From: CAMAVH01 sp964628235
Lineage (GTDB): Bacteria; Pseudomonadota; Alphaproteobacteria; SMXQ01
Direction of reading: 5' to 3'
Length of the DNA stretch: 64,000 nucleotides
NCBI GenBank assembly: GCA_964628235.1
Contig: CAZVLU010000009.1
Coordinates: 19,945 to 83,944, forward strand
The stretch's first letter is position 1. Every line of letters starts with the position of its first letter. Made by a program: the position numbers and the translations under genes. Shown here in pieces: positions 25,951 through 33,858 of the stretch. The notes beneath the pieces were generated by a model. That model saw nothing but the letters and a program-made list of their open reading frames with translations. It was not told the DNA's origin and did no database searches.

Positions 25951-26619
25951 CTAAGCCGGCCGCTGAAAGGCGCGGCGCAGGAAATCGACCCCGAGGGCCA
26001 GCCCTTCGGCGTCGATGCTATGGCCGAGACCGGGCCGGGTGTGGCCTTCGACCGGCACGTCGAGGGCTTCCAGCGTCGAGAGCGAAACCTGATGGAGACT
26101 GTAGGCCACCACCGGATCGTCGTCGCCATGAATGAGCATGACCGGCGGGCGCACGCGCATTTCATCGCCCAAACTGTCGGCGCCGACCAGCACGCCGGAG
26201 TAACCAAGGATGCCGGCGGGCGGCGTGACGCGGCGCAGCCCGACATGCAGCGCCGTCATGGTGCCCTGCGAAAAGCCGACCAAGGCGAGATCGGCGTCGG
26301 TCAGCTTGCGGTTGGCCAATTCGAGATCGAGATAGCGCTCGAGGATCGGCGCGCACATCTGCGCGCCTTCCATCATGCGCGCCGGGGCGCGGTCGTTCAG
26401 GCTGAACCATTGCTTGCCGTAGGGCGCCATCTCGCAAGGAAACGGCGCGTGCGGCGAGACGAAGGCGGCGTCGGGCAGCGCCTGCGCCAGATGCGGCGCC
26501 AGGCCGATCAGGTCGTTGCCGTCGGCGCCGTAGCCATGCAGCAGCACGACGAGCTGCCGGGCCGGACCGCCCGAGGCGGGCTCGAGCGAGGGCCCTTCGA
26601 GTTTCGGAAAACTGCTCAT
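25951..26619 (-). CDS. alpha/beta hydrolase, carboxylesterase/phospholipase family
   Basis: 222 residues from the ATG at 26619, overlapping the stop of the Nudix gene by ATGA. The fold marks are LVVLLHGYGADGNDLIGLA (oxyanion region), the nucleophile elbow LVGFSQGTMTAL (G-F-S-Q-G), catalytic Asp in LIHGDDDPVV and catalytic His in GLGHSIDAEG. This is the YpfH/acyl-protein-thioesterase-like group that hydrolyses short carboxylic esters. No signal peptide is seen, so it is cytoplasmic. Sequence upstream in the same frame is Nudix shadow. Confidence 0.9.
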   Translation of the reverse strand: MSSFPKLEGPSLEPASGGPARQLVVLLHGYGADGNDLIGLAPHLAQALPDAAFVSPHAPFPCEMAPYGKQWFSLNDRAPARMMEGAQMCAPILERYLDLELANRKLTDADLALVGFSQGTMTALHVGLRRVTPPAGILGYSGVLVGADSLGDEMRVRPPVMLIHGDDDPVVAYSLHQVSLSTLEALDVPVEGHTRPGLGHSIDAEGLALGVDFLRRAFQRPA

Positions 26620-27524
26620 GGCCTTATCCCCTGTTGTCCGCCGAATTCGATCATGTCGCCCGACGCGGCTCCGCCGACCCAACGGCGCAGGCCGGCGACC
26701 AGCGCGAGATAGTCCGGCTCGTCCGGGCCGATCAAGCCTTCGCGGATGAGAAAATCGATGATGACGAGGTTGCAATTGAACTTGAAGTCGAAGCTGCCGC
26801 GCACCGTTTGCAGCACGCGCCCGATCGGCCATAGCTCGAAGCCGGCGCTTTCGCCGTCATTCGGCTTGGGCGTGAAATCCGCCGGCAGCTCCAGATCGTA
26901 GACAAACAAGATATCAGGGCGCAGGCCGCCGTCGCGCTCGCAGCAATAGGTGATGGCGCTGGCAGGCCGCGCGCCCGTCGCGATATTCGGCGGAATGCTT
27001 GCTTCCTCGCCGGCTTCTTTCACCAGCGTATCGAACACGCCATGCCCGAAGGAGATGCCGCCGGCGCAGAGATTGTCCAACTCGTTGGGATAGGTCGCCT
27101 TCACGGCGCTGCGCCGCGACACCCACATGCTGAGGTTTTGACCGTCACGCACGATGCCGTTGAGATGCACGCCGAGTGAGGTGACGCCGAATTTCGGCGC
27201 GGCAGCGCGCTCGACCTTGAACAAGGGCGCTGCGCCGAAGCGTGGCGCCACGGCGTAGTACTCGTCGCGCCAGGCCGTTATCGTGCCGTCGGCGCGCAAG
27301 GCATCGGTCACGGTCTTCATCGCCGCCGTGCGCGCGTCGAAGTCGGCAAGCGTCTCGCGCAGGGCGATGGCGTCAGGCGTGATCGTGAAGACGTCGGCAA
27401 AGGCCTTGAGGCGGACGGCGAAGCTGCGCGCGACCCAGCCGACGCGCTGCCCCGCCGCCGAGAACGGCAGATAGCGCTCGGGATCGTGGTCGTTGCAGAC
27501 GCGGATATGATCGAGAAACGTCAT
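26616..27524 (-). CDS. DUF4743 / Nudix hydrolase family protein
   Basis: 302 residues. The N-terminal DUF4743 region (LPFSAAGQRVGWVARSFAVRL...) is followed by a Nudix domain with the box at about 155-178: GGISFGHGVFDTLVKEAGEEASI, where KEAGEEAS replaces the consensus REUxEExG. This family includes eukaryotic thiamine-diphosphate-related hydrolases and bacterial homologues of unsettled substrate. LNGIVRDGQNLSMWVSRRSAVKATYPNELDNLCAGG is characteristic. It forms a two-gene minus-strand unit with the downstream hydrolase. Confidence 0.88.
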   Translation of the reverse strand: MTFLDHIRVCNDHDPERYLPFSAAGQRVGWVARSFAVRLKAFADVFTITPDAIALRETLADFDARTAAMKTVTDALRADGTITAWRDEYYAVAPRFGAAPLFKVERAAAPKFGVTSLGVHLNGIVRDGQNLSMWVSRRSAVKATYPNELDNLCAGGISFGHGVFDTLVKEAGEEASIPPNIATGARPASAITYCCERDGGLRPDILFVYDLELPADFTPKPNDGESAGFELWPIGRVLQTVRGSFDFKFNCNLVIIDFLIREGLIGPDEPDYLALVAGLRRWVGGAASGDMIEFGGQQGIRP

Positions 27525-27710
27525 GGTGCTCTTGCTTGGTTCCTGTCTCGCTTAACCGGTGCCTCGCCTTGACGCAAGCGCCACGCAGCGCCAGAGTGCC
27601 CAGCTTAATAAAAAAGCGCCTGAGCAGGGACAGAGCGGCGTAAAATCCTTATCCACCATTGATGATCCGCACCATATCCGCCCCCATCGGTTCCGTTTTT
27701 CGACAGCGCC

Positions 27711-29417
27711 ATGACCCTTTCCGCCGCCAGCGAACAATCTGCCGAAGCTGCCGTGGCCCTGCCCGCCGCGCGCTTGATGCCGCTGTGCGACAGCGCGCTC
27801 GCCGCAGCGCGCGCCTATGGCGAAGCGGCGCACCAGTCGGTCGCCGCTATGGTCGCGCCCAGCGGAAAGATCGATAGCGCAAAACTCGATCGCCACCAGT
27901 TCGCCGCCCATGCGCTCGCCTGGACAGCGACTTATGTCGAAGCGCTGGCGCAAATGCTCGCCTGGGCGCAGCGGCTCGACGAGAACGGCAAGTTCGACGA
28001 GTTGGAACGCCTCATTCTGCAAGCGGCTTACGGCGAATATCTCGCCCAGCTTGCCGGCGGCATCGCGCTCAGCCAAGGCGAGATCGCCCGCCACGGCGAC
28101 ATGGGCTTGCCGCATGACGCATTGCGCGCGCTGTTCGTGCCGGCCGTCAGCGCATTGATCGTCGCCGGCAACACGGCGGCGGCGCGCCAGCGTCTCGCCG
28201 AACTGGTCGGCGACAGCCGCTTCGGCGACGGCGGGCTCGGCGACGAGACGCTCGAAGCCGTGCAGAGCGAATTTCACCGTTTCACCGAACAGGCCATCGC
28301 GCCCGACGCGCATGGCTGGCATCTCAAGAACGAGCTGATCCCGCTCGAAGTCGTCAACAAGCTCGCCGAGCTTGGCGTCTTCGGGCTCACCGTGCCGGAA
28401 GAATATGGCGGCCTGGCGATGAACCGCATCGCGCTCTGCGTCGTCACCGAGGAGCTGAGTCGCGGCTATATCGGCGTCGGCTCGCTCGGCACGCGCTCGG
28501 AGATCGCCGGCGAATTGATCCGCCTCGGCGGCACCGAAGCGCAAAAGCAGAAATACCTGCCGAAGATCGCCAGCGGCGAACTGTTGCCCACCGCCGTCTT
28601 CACCGAACCCAACACCGGTTCCGACCTCGGCGCCTTGCGCACCCGCGCTGTGCGGGCGAAACGCGACGGCCAGGATGTCTATCTCATCACCGGCAACAAG
28701 ACCTGGATCACCCACGCGGCGCGCTCCGACATGATGACGCTGCTGGCGCGCACCGATCCCAATGAGGCCGGCTGGAAAGGCCTCTCGATGTTCCTCGCGG
28801 AAAAGCCGCGCGGCAGCGACGACAACCCGTTCCCCGCCCCCGGCATGAGCGGCGGCGAGATCGAAGTGCTCGGCTATCGCGGCATGAAGGAATATGAGCT
28901 GGCCTTCGACGAATTCGTCGTGCCGGCGGAAAATCTGCTCGGCGGCGTCGAGGGCCAGGGCTTCAAGCAGTTGATGCAGACCTTCGAGGTGGCGCGCATC
29001 CAGACTGCGGCGCGCGCCGTCGGCGTGGCGCAGAACGCCATGGAGTTGGCGCTATCTTACGCGCAAGGGCGCAAGCAATTCGGCAAGGCCATCGCCGAAT
29101 TCCCCCGCGTCGCCGGCAAGATCGCCTGGATGGCGGTCGAGACCATGATCGCCCGCCAACTCGCCTATTTCGCCGCGCGCGAGAAGGATTCCGAGCGGCG
29201 CTGCGACCGCGAGGCCGGCATGGCGAAGCTGCTCGCCGCCCGCGTCGCCTGGTCGAACGCCGACAATGCCTTGCAAATTCATGGCGGCAACGGCTATGCC
29301 CTCGAATATCAAATCAGCCGCGTGCTGTGCGATGCGCGCATCCTCAATATTTTCGAAGGAGCGGCGGAGATCCAAGCGCAAGTGATCGCCCGCGGCATCC
29401 TCGACGGCAGGAACTAG
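27711..29417 (+). CDS. mcd: acyl-CoA dehydrogenase, probable (2S)-methylsuccinyl-CoA dehydrogenase
   Basis: 568 residues, far longer than the 380 of ordinary acyl-CoA dehydrogenases because of a ~170-residue N-terminal helical extension, as in methylsuccinyl-CoA dehydrogenase of the ethylmalonyl-CoA pathway. The FAD dehydrogenase core has LGVFGLTVPEEYGGLAMNRIALCVVTEELSRGY, PTAVFTEPNTGSDLGAL, TGNKTWITHAAR, and QIHGGNGYALEYQISRVLCDARILNIFEGAAEIQ. The glutamate in NIFEGAAE matches the usual catalytic base position. The nearby pduO and 3-hydroxyacyl-CoA dehydrogenase genes fit a role in C2 or butyrate assimilation. The substrate call rests on length and family memory. Confidence 0.82.
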   Translation: MTLSAASEQSAEAAVALPAARLMPLCDSALAAARAYGEAAHQSVAAMVAPSGKIDSAKLDRHQFAAHALAWTATYVEALAQMLAWAQRLDENGKFDELERLILQAAYGEYLAQLAGGIALSQGEIARHGDMGLPHDALRALFVPAVSALIVAGNTAAARQRLAELVGDSRFGDGGLGDETLEAVQSEFHRFTEQAIAPDAHGWHLKNELIPLEVVNKLAELGVFGLTVPEEYGGLAMNRIALCVVTEELSRGYIGVGSLGTRSEIAGELIRLGGTEAQKQKYLPKIASGELLPTAVFTEPNTGSDLGALRTRAVRAKRDGQDVYLITGNKTWITHAARSDMMTLLARTDPNEAGWKGLSMFLAEKPRGSDDNPFPAPGMSGGEIEVLGYRGMKEYELAFDEFVVPAENLLGGVEGQGFKQLMQTFEVARIQTAARAVGVAQNAMELALSYAQGRKQFGKAIAEFPRVAGKIAWMAVETMIARQLAYFAAREKDSERRCDREAGMAKLLAARVAWSNADNALQIHGGNGYALEYQISRVLCDARILNIFEGAAEIQAQVIARGILDGRN

Positions 29418-29419
29418 AT

Positions 29420-29626
29420 ATGACGGACGGAATGAACATCACCTTCGTGGTGATGATCGGCATCGCCGCTTTCGCCACTCTCGCGGTGGTGGTGATCGGC
29501 GTCGTCAATATGGCGCGCAAGGGCCACGACCCGCGCACTTCGAACAAGCTGATGCGCTGGCGCATCCTGCTGCAAGCGCTCGCCATCCTGCTCATCATCG
29601 GCTTCGTCCTGATCGCGAAACGCTGA
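29420..29626 (+). CDS. twin-transmembrane (HIG1-like) small membrane protein
   Basis: 68 residues from the ATG at 29420, two bases after the dehydrogenase stop. Two membrane helices: ITFVVMIGIAAFATLAVVVIGVV (about 6-28) and ILLQALAILLIIGFVLIA (about 49-66), joined by a basic loop KGHDPRTSNKLMRWR. The R-S/T-N-K-L-M-R-x-R loop is the hallmark of the hypoxia-induced HIG1/twin-TM family found in alphaproteobacteria. The role is uncertain, possibly respiratory complex assembly. Its stop overlaps the pduO start (TGATG). Confidence 0.85.
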   Translation: MTDGMNITFVVMIGIAAFATLAVVVIGVVNMARKGHDPRTSNKLMRWRILLQALAILLIIGFVLIAKR

Positions 29627-30189
29627 TGGTCAAGCTCACCAAGATCTACACGCGCGGCGGAGATGCGGGCGAAACCTCGCTCGGCGACGGCGCGCGCCGG
29701 CCAAAGCACGACCTGCGCGTCGCCGCCATGGGCACCGTCGATGAAGCCAACGCCGCCATCGGCCTCGTCCGGCTGCACACGACTCATGAGTTCGACGCCA
29801 TGCTGGCGCGCATCCAGAACGACCTGTTCGATCTCGGCGCCGATCTCTGCGTGCCGGAAGGCGCGGAACGGCGGAACGGCGAGTTGCGCATCGTCCAAGC
29901 GCAGATCGACCGGCTGGAGCGCGAGATCGACGCGATGAACGCCAAGCTGAAGCCGCTCGACTCCTTCGTGCTGCCCGGCGGCAGCCCGGCCGCCGCCCAT
30001 CTGCATCTGGCGCGCACCATCACGCGCCGCGCCGAACGGCTGATGACCGATCTGGCGGCGCGCGAAACGGTCAATCCGCTCGCCATCGCCTACATCAATC
30101 GGCTGTCGGACCATCTCTTCGTCTTGGCTCGCGCCTGCAACGACGATGGCGCCACGGATGTCCTATGGAAGCCCGGCGCGAACCGCTAA
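29626..30189 (+). CDS. pduO: cob(I)yrinic acid a,c-diamide adenosyltransferase, PduO type
   Basis: 187 residues. The ATP-binding N-terminus KIYTRGGDAGETSLGDGARRPKHDLRVAAMGTVDEANAAIGLVR is diagnostic of PduO-type ATP:cobalamin adenosyltransferase. The helical bundle residues LPGGSPAAAHLHLARTITRRAER and INRLSDHLFVLARACN complete the active site. It converts cobalamin to adenosylcobalamin, the cofactor of NrdJ (48453-50828) and of the ethylmalonyl-CoA and methylmalonyl-CoA mutases. It is translationally coupled to the small membrane protein ahead. Confidence 0.95.
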   Translation: MVKLTKIYTRGGDAGETSLGDGARRPKHDLRVAAMGTVDEANAAIGLVRLHTTHEFDAMLARIQNDLFDLGADLCVPEGAERRNGELRIVQAQIDRLEREIDAMNAKLKPLDSFVLPGGSPAAAHLHLARTITRRAERLMTDLAARETVNPLAIAYINRLSDHLFVLARACNDDGATDVLWKPGANR

Positions 30190-30269
30190 GCGCATAAAAA
30201 CTCTCATCATTTCGCATTACGGGCGATTCCCTCGCCGATCTAGCCCCTTGCCAGCCCCCTGCGGATAGT

Positions 30270-30294
30270 GGTTATGTTGCGCCGCAACATAACC
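30270..30294. promoter_or_regulatory. perfect 25-bp palindrome upstream of the 3-hydroxyacyl-CoA dehydrogenase gene
   Basis: GGTTATGTTGCG-C-CGCAACATAACC: two perfect 12-bp arms around one base, 43 bases before the ATG at 30337. No T run follows, so it looks like an operator for a dimeric repressor rather than a terminator. Confidence 0.6.
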
Positions 30295-30336
30295 CGGCGC
30301 GCCGTTCGGCCGCGCCGCACCATTCAGAGGGCATCC

Positions 30337-31209
30337 ATGATCGAGAAAGTCGGCGTCATCGGCGCAGGGCAGATGGGCAGCGGCATCGCGCATGTCATGG
30401 CGCAAACCGGCATCGACGTGACGATGGTCGACGTCAATCCGCAGCAGCTCGAAAAAGCGCTGGCGACGATCCGCAAGAACATGGACCGCCAGGTCGCCAA
30501 GGGCGTCATCCAGGCCGCCGACGTCGACGCCGCGCTCGCCCGCATCAAGACCAGCACCGCGATGGCCGATCTCGGCGACCGCGACCTGGTGATCGAAGCC
30601 GCGACCGAGAACGAGAAGGTCAAGGTCGCCATCTTCAAGGACCTGGTGCCGCATCTCAAGGCCGACGCCATGATCGCGTCGAACACCTCGTCGATCTCGA
30701 TCACCCGCCTCGCCGCCGCCACCGACCGGCCCGACAAGTTCATCGGCATGCATTTCATGAATCCGGTGCCGATCATGAAGCTGGTCGAGGTCATCCCCGG
30801 CATCGCCACGGCGAAGACGACGCTGGAGAGCGTGCGCAACCTCGCCGAAAAGGTCGGCAAAACGCCGGTCAGCTCCGAAGATTATCCCGCCTTCATCGTC
30901 AACCGCATCCTGTTGCCGATGATCAACGAAGCGGTTTACGCGCTCTATGAAGGCGTCGGCACCGTCTCCGCCATCGACACGGCGATGAAGCTCGGCGCCA
31001 ACCATCCGATGGGCCCGCTCGAATTGGCCGACTTCATCGGCCTCGATACCTGCCTCAGCATCATGCAGGTGCTCTACGAGGGCCTCGCCGACAGCAAATA
31101 CCGGCCGTGCCCGCTGCTGGTGAAGTACGTTGAAGCCGGCTGGCTCGGCCGCAAGTCGGGCAAGGGCTTCTACGATTATTCCGGCGAGAAGCCCGTCCCG
31201 ACGCGTTAG
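30337..31209 (+). CDS. 3-hydroxybutyryl-CoA dehydrogenase
   Basis: 290 residues from the ATG at 30337, with AGAGGG 6 bases ahead deciding the start over upstream in-frame codons. The NAD-binding Rossmann motif is VGVIGAGQMGSGIAHVMAQ. Catalytic residues lie in GMHFMNPVPIMKLVEVI (His and Glu), and the C-terminal helical domain has VNRILLPMINEAVYALYEG and HPMGPLELADFIGLDTCLSIM. It interconverts 3-hydroxybutyryl-CoA and acetoacetyl-CoA in butyrate or PHB-related metabolism. The upstream palindrome suggests dedicated regulation. Confidence 0.95.
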   Translation: MIEKVGVIGAGQMGSGIAHVMAQTGIDVTMVDVNPQQLEKALATIRKNMDRQVAKGVIQAADVDAALARIKTSTAMADLGDRDLVIEAATENEKVKVAIFKDLVPHLKADAMIASNTSSISITRLAAATDRPDKFIGMHFMNPVPIMKLVEVIPGIATAKTTLESVRNLAEKVGKTPVSSEDYPAFIVNRILLPMINEAVYALYEGVGTVSAIDTAMKLGANHPMGPLELADFIGLDTCLSIMQVLYEGLADSKYRPCPLLVKYVEAGWLGRKSGKGFYDYSGEKPVPTR

Positions 31210-31219
31210 AGCCAGCGCG

Positions 31220-31645
31220 CTAAATCTCCGTCGCGGGATTCATCATCTCGTCATAGCCGCGCCCGCGCATCTCGAGCAGGCAGAAGCCATTGCCGAAGGG
31301 ATCGGCCATGTTGGCCATGCGGCCCCAGGGCCGTTCGACGATGTCGCGGTCGAGCGTCGCGCCGGCGAGCCTGGCGCGAGTCACAGCCTCGTCGAGATCG
31401 TCGACGACGAAATCGAGATGCACCGGCGTCCAATGCCGGTCGTAATCGCGCAGCATATGGGCATCGGGACAGGGCACGCTGCCGGCGGGATTAGCCAATA
31501 GATCGATCGGCGAGGTCGCGCCGAGCAATTCGCACCAGTCGGCGTCGAGCCGGCGTCCGACCGTCAGCTCGAACGCCGTGGTGTAGAAGGCGATGCCCGC
31601 CTCCAGGTCGCGCACGTCGATGCAGGTCCGGATGGCGATGGTCAT
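31220..31645 (-). CDS. VOC (glyoxalase/bleomycin-resistance fold) family protein
   Basis: 141 residues with the two beta-alpha-beta-beta-beta modules of the vicinal-oxygen-chelate fold: TCIDVRDLEAGIAFYTTAFELTVGRRL and VHLDFVVDDLDEAVTRARLAGATLDRDIVERPWGRMANMADPFGNGFCLLEM. Possible metal ligands are H in VHLDF and E in LLEM. Substrate unknown. Convergent with the hydroxyacyl-CoA dehydrogenase gene (10 bases) and 22 bases downstream of the tlpA stop on the same strand, so possibly co-transcribed with it. Confidence 0.87.
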   Translation of the reverse strand: MTIAIRTCIDVRDLEAGIAFYTTAFELTVGRRLDADWCELLGATSPIDLLANPAGSVPCPDAHMLRDYDRHWTPVHLDFVVDDLDEAVTRARLAGATLDRDIVERPWGRMANMADPFGNGFCLLEMRGRGYDEMMNPATEI

Positions 31646-31667
31646 CGGGCCTCTCCCCGCTGGATGG

Positions 31668-32288
31668 TTATTGGGCGAGCGCCGCCTTGATCAAAGCCTT
31701 GGCGGCGTCGCTGTCCCAGGCGGCGGGACCCGACAGGCGGCCCAGCTCGCGCCCGTTGCGGTCGATCAGAATCGTCACCGGCAGTTCGCGGATGGCGAAG
31801 GCGCGGCCGGCCTCGCCGCGTGAATCGAACCGCATGGCGAGCGCGCGCAGGTCCAGTTTCTTATAAAACGGCTCGACCACGGCGAGGCCCGTGCGGTCCT
31901 GCGACAGCGCCAGCACGGTCAAACCGTCCGACTTCAAAGCCGCCTGCAAGCGATCGAGCGCCGCCATCTCGGCAACGCAGGGCGCGCACCAGGTGGCCCA
32001 GAAATTGATCAAAACCACCTCGCCCTGCAGACCGGAAAGTTGCAACCGGCGGCCTTTTTCATCGAGAAAGGCCACGTCGGGCGCTGGCTGGGGCGGCATC
32101 GCCGGGCTAAAGTCCTGAAATTCGCCGCGAAATGCCGGCAAGGCGATCCGTTCCGGGGTTGATCCGAGCTCCGATTTGCCCGATACCAGCAGCGCGCCGA
32201 CGCCGACGGCGGCGACGACAAACACCGCCGCCGCGAACGTCGCCAGCATCAGTCTGTTTCGCCGCCAACCGCCAGATTTCGCCGTCAT
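31668..32288 (-). CDS. tlpA: TlpA-type thioredoxin-like thiol:disulfide protein
   Basis: 206 residues from ATG 32288; an internal ATG at 32249 is possible. A membrane anchor (LMLATFAAAVFVVAAVGVGALLV, about 13-35) leads to a periplasmic thioredoxin fold with active site C101-A-P-C104 (FWATWCAPCVAEMAAL) and the cis-Pro strand IRELPVTILIDRNGRELGRL. Such proteins keep cytochrome-oxidase copper sites or apocytochromes reduced. Its ATG and that of the divergent argH are formed by the same CATG, so the two coding sequences overlap by 2 bases head to head. Confidence 0.9.
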   Translation of the reverse strand: MTAKSGGWRRNRLMLATFAAAVFVVAAVGVGALLVSGKSELGSTPERIALPAFRGEFQDFSPAMPPQPAPDVAFLDEKGRRLQLSGLQGEVVLINFWATWCAPCVAEMAALDRLQAALKSDGLTVLALSQDRTGLAVVEPFYKKLDLRALAMRFDSRGEAGRAFAIRELPVTILIDRNGRELGRLSGPAAWDSDAAKALIKAALAQ

Positions 32289-33708
32289 GAAACGCCCAGT
32301 CAAAAAAAACGCCGCCAAGAAGAACGCCAACACGATGTGGGGCGGCCGTTTCGAGACCGGCCCCGACACGCTGATGGCGCGCATCAACGCGTCCATCGAC
32401 TTCGACAAGCGGCTCTATGCCCAAGACATCGCCGCCTCGATCGCGCACGCCCGGATGCTGGGCCAGCAGCGCATCATCGCGGCCAAAGACGTCGCCGCCA
32501 TCGTGAACGGCCTGCAGAAGATACTGCAACAGATCGAAAGCGGCGAGTTCGAATTCAAGACCGAGCTGGAGGACATCCATCTCAACGTCGAGAAGCGCCT
32601 GACCGACATGATCGGCGCCGCCGGCGGCCGCCTGCACACCGGGCGCTCGCGCAACGACCAGGTGGCGACCGATTTCCGCCTTTGGGTGCGCGACTGCATC
32701 GACGCCACCGACCGCGCGCTGCAAGCGCTGCAAGCGGCGCTGATCGGCAAAGCCGAAGCACATGCCGCGACCGTGATGCCGGGCTTCACCCATCTGCAGA
32801 GCGCCCAGCCGGTGACCTTCGGCCACCATATGCTCGCCTATGTCGAGATGATCGGTCGCGACCGCGGACGCTTTGGCGATGCCCGCGCCCGCGTCAACGA
32901 ATCGCCGCTCGGCGCCGCGGCGCTGGCCGGCACCTCCTTTCCCATCGACCGCGAAGCGACGGCCAAGGCGCTCGGCTTCGCCAGGCCGCTCGCCAATTCG
33001 ATGGACGCCGTCTCGGCGCGCGACTTCGCGCTCGAATTCCTCGCGGCCTCGGCGATTTGCGCGACGCATCTGTCGCGCTTGGCCGAAGAGCTGGTGATCT
33101 GGTCGTCGCCGCAATTCGCTTTCGTGAAACTGTCGGACGGCTTCACCACCGGCTCGTCGATCATGCCGCAAAAGCGCAACCCGGACGCCGCCGAACTGAT
33201 CCGCGCCAAGACCGGCCGCATCGCCGGCGCGCTGGTCGGCCTGCTCACGGTGATGAAGGGCCTGCCGCTCGCCTACAGCAAAGACATGCAGGAAGACAAA
33301 GAGCCGCTGTTCGACGCCGCCGATTCGCTGTCGCTGTCGATCCACGCCATGACCGGCATGATGGGTTCGCTGACCGTCAACGAAGCGCGGCTGCGCGCGG
33401 CGGCCTCCGCCGGCTTCTCGACGGCGACCGATTTGGCCGATTGGCTGGTGCGCGAGGCCGGCCTGCCGTTCCGCGACGCCCATCACGTCACCGGCGGCTT
33501 GGTGAAGCTCGCCGAATCGAAGAACTGCGAACTGGCCGATCTATCGTTGAAAGAGATGCAGGCCGCAGATTCGCGCATCACTAAGAGCGTTTACGGCGTC
33601 CTGTCGGTCGACAAATCGGTGGCGAGCCGCACCAGCTTGGGCGGCACCGCGCCGTCGCGCGTGCGCGCCGCCGCCAAGGCCGCGCGCAAACGCTTTTTGA
33701 AGGGCTGA
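32287..33708 (+). CDS. argH: argininosuccinate lyase
   Basis: 473 residues from ATG 32287; a shorter start at 32335 (MWGGRF) is equally like the family. The first 16 residues are Lys/Asn-rich (MKRPVKKNAAKKNANT), an unusual extension. The core has MWGGRFETGPDTLMARINASIDFDKRLY, HTGRSRNDQVATDFRLW, the signature GSSIMPQKRNPDAAELIR with the catalytic serine, and YSKDMQEDKEPLFDA. It releases arginine and fumarate from argininosuccinate in the cytoplasm. It is head-to-head with tlpA and followed after 2 bases by lptM. Confidence 0.95.
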   Translation: MKRPVKKNAAKKNANTMWGGRFETGPDTLMARINASIDFDKRLYAQDIAASIAHARMLGQQRIIAAKDVAAIVNGLQKILQQIESGEFEFKTELEDIHLNVEKRLTDMIGAAGGRLHTGRSRNDQVATDFRLWVRDCIDATDRALQALQAALIGKAEAHAATVMPGFTHLQSAQPVTFGHHMLAYVEMIGRDRGRFGDARARVNESPLGAAALAGTSFPIDREATAKALGFARPLANSMDAVSARDFALEFLAASAICATHLSRLAEELVIWSSPQFAFVKLSDGFTTGSSIMPQKRNPDAAELIRAKTGRIAGALVGLLTVMKGLPLAYSKDMQEDKEPLFDAADSLSLSIHAMTGMMGSLTVNEARLRAAASAGFSTATDLADWLVREAGLPFRDAHHVTGGLVKLAESKNCELADLSLKEMQAADSRITKSVYGVLSVDKSVASRTSLGGTAPSRVRAAAKAARKRFLKG

Positions 33709-33710
33709 TC

Positions 33711-33851
33711 ATGCATAAGCTCCTGCGCGCCCTCGCGCTTCTCGTCCTCGTCGCAGCTCTCGCCGCGCCGCTCGCCGCCTGCGGCAAAAAAGGCCCGCCG
33801 ACCGCGCCAGACGAGAACAGCGACTATCCGCGCACTTATCCCAGGCGTTGA
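33711..33851 (+). CDS. lptM: LptM-like small lipoprotein (LPS translocon maturation)
   Basis: A 46-codon gene between argH and lysA: M-H-K-L-L-R start, a hydrophobic stretch ALALLVLVAALAAPLAAC (lipobox L-A-A-C, Cys24 to be acylated), then CGKKGPPTAPDENSDYPRT. The C-G-x-K-G-P tail is the signature of the LptM/YifL family, which helps LptD oxidative maturation in the outer membrane. Position next to lysA is the conserved one. It starts 2 bases after the argH stop and ends 7 bases before the lysA ATG. Confidence 0.85.
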   Translation: MHKLLRALALLVLVAALAAPLAACGKKGPPTAPDENSDYPRTYPRR

Positions 33852-33858
33852 TCGGGCG

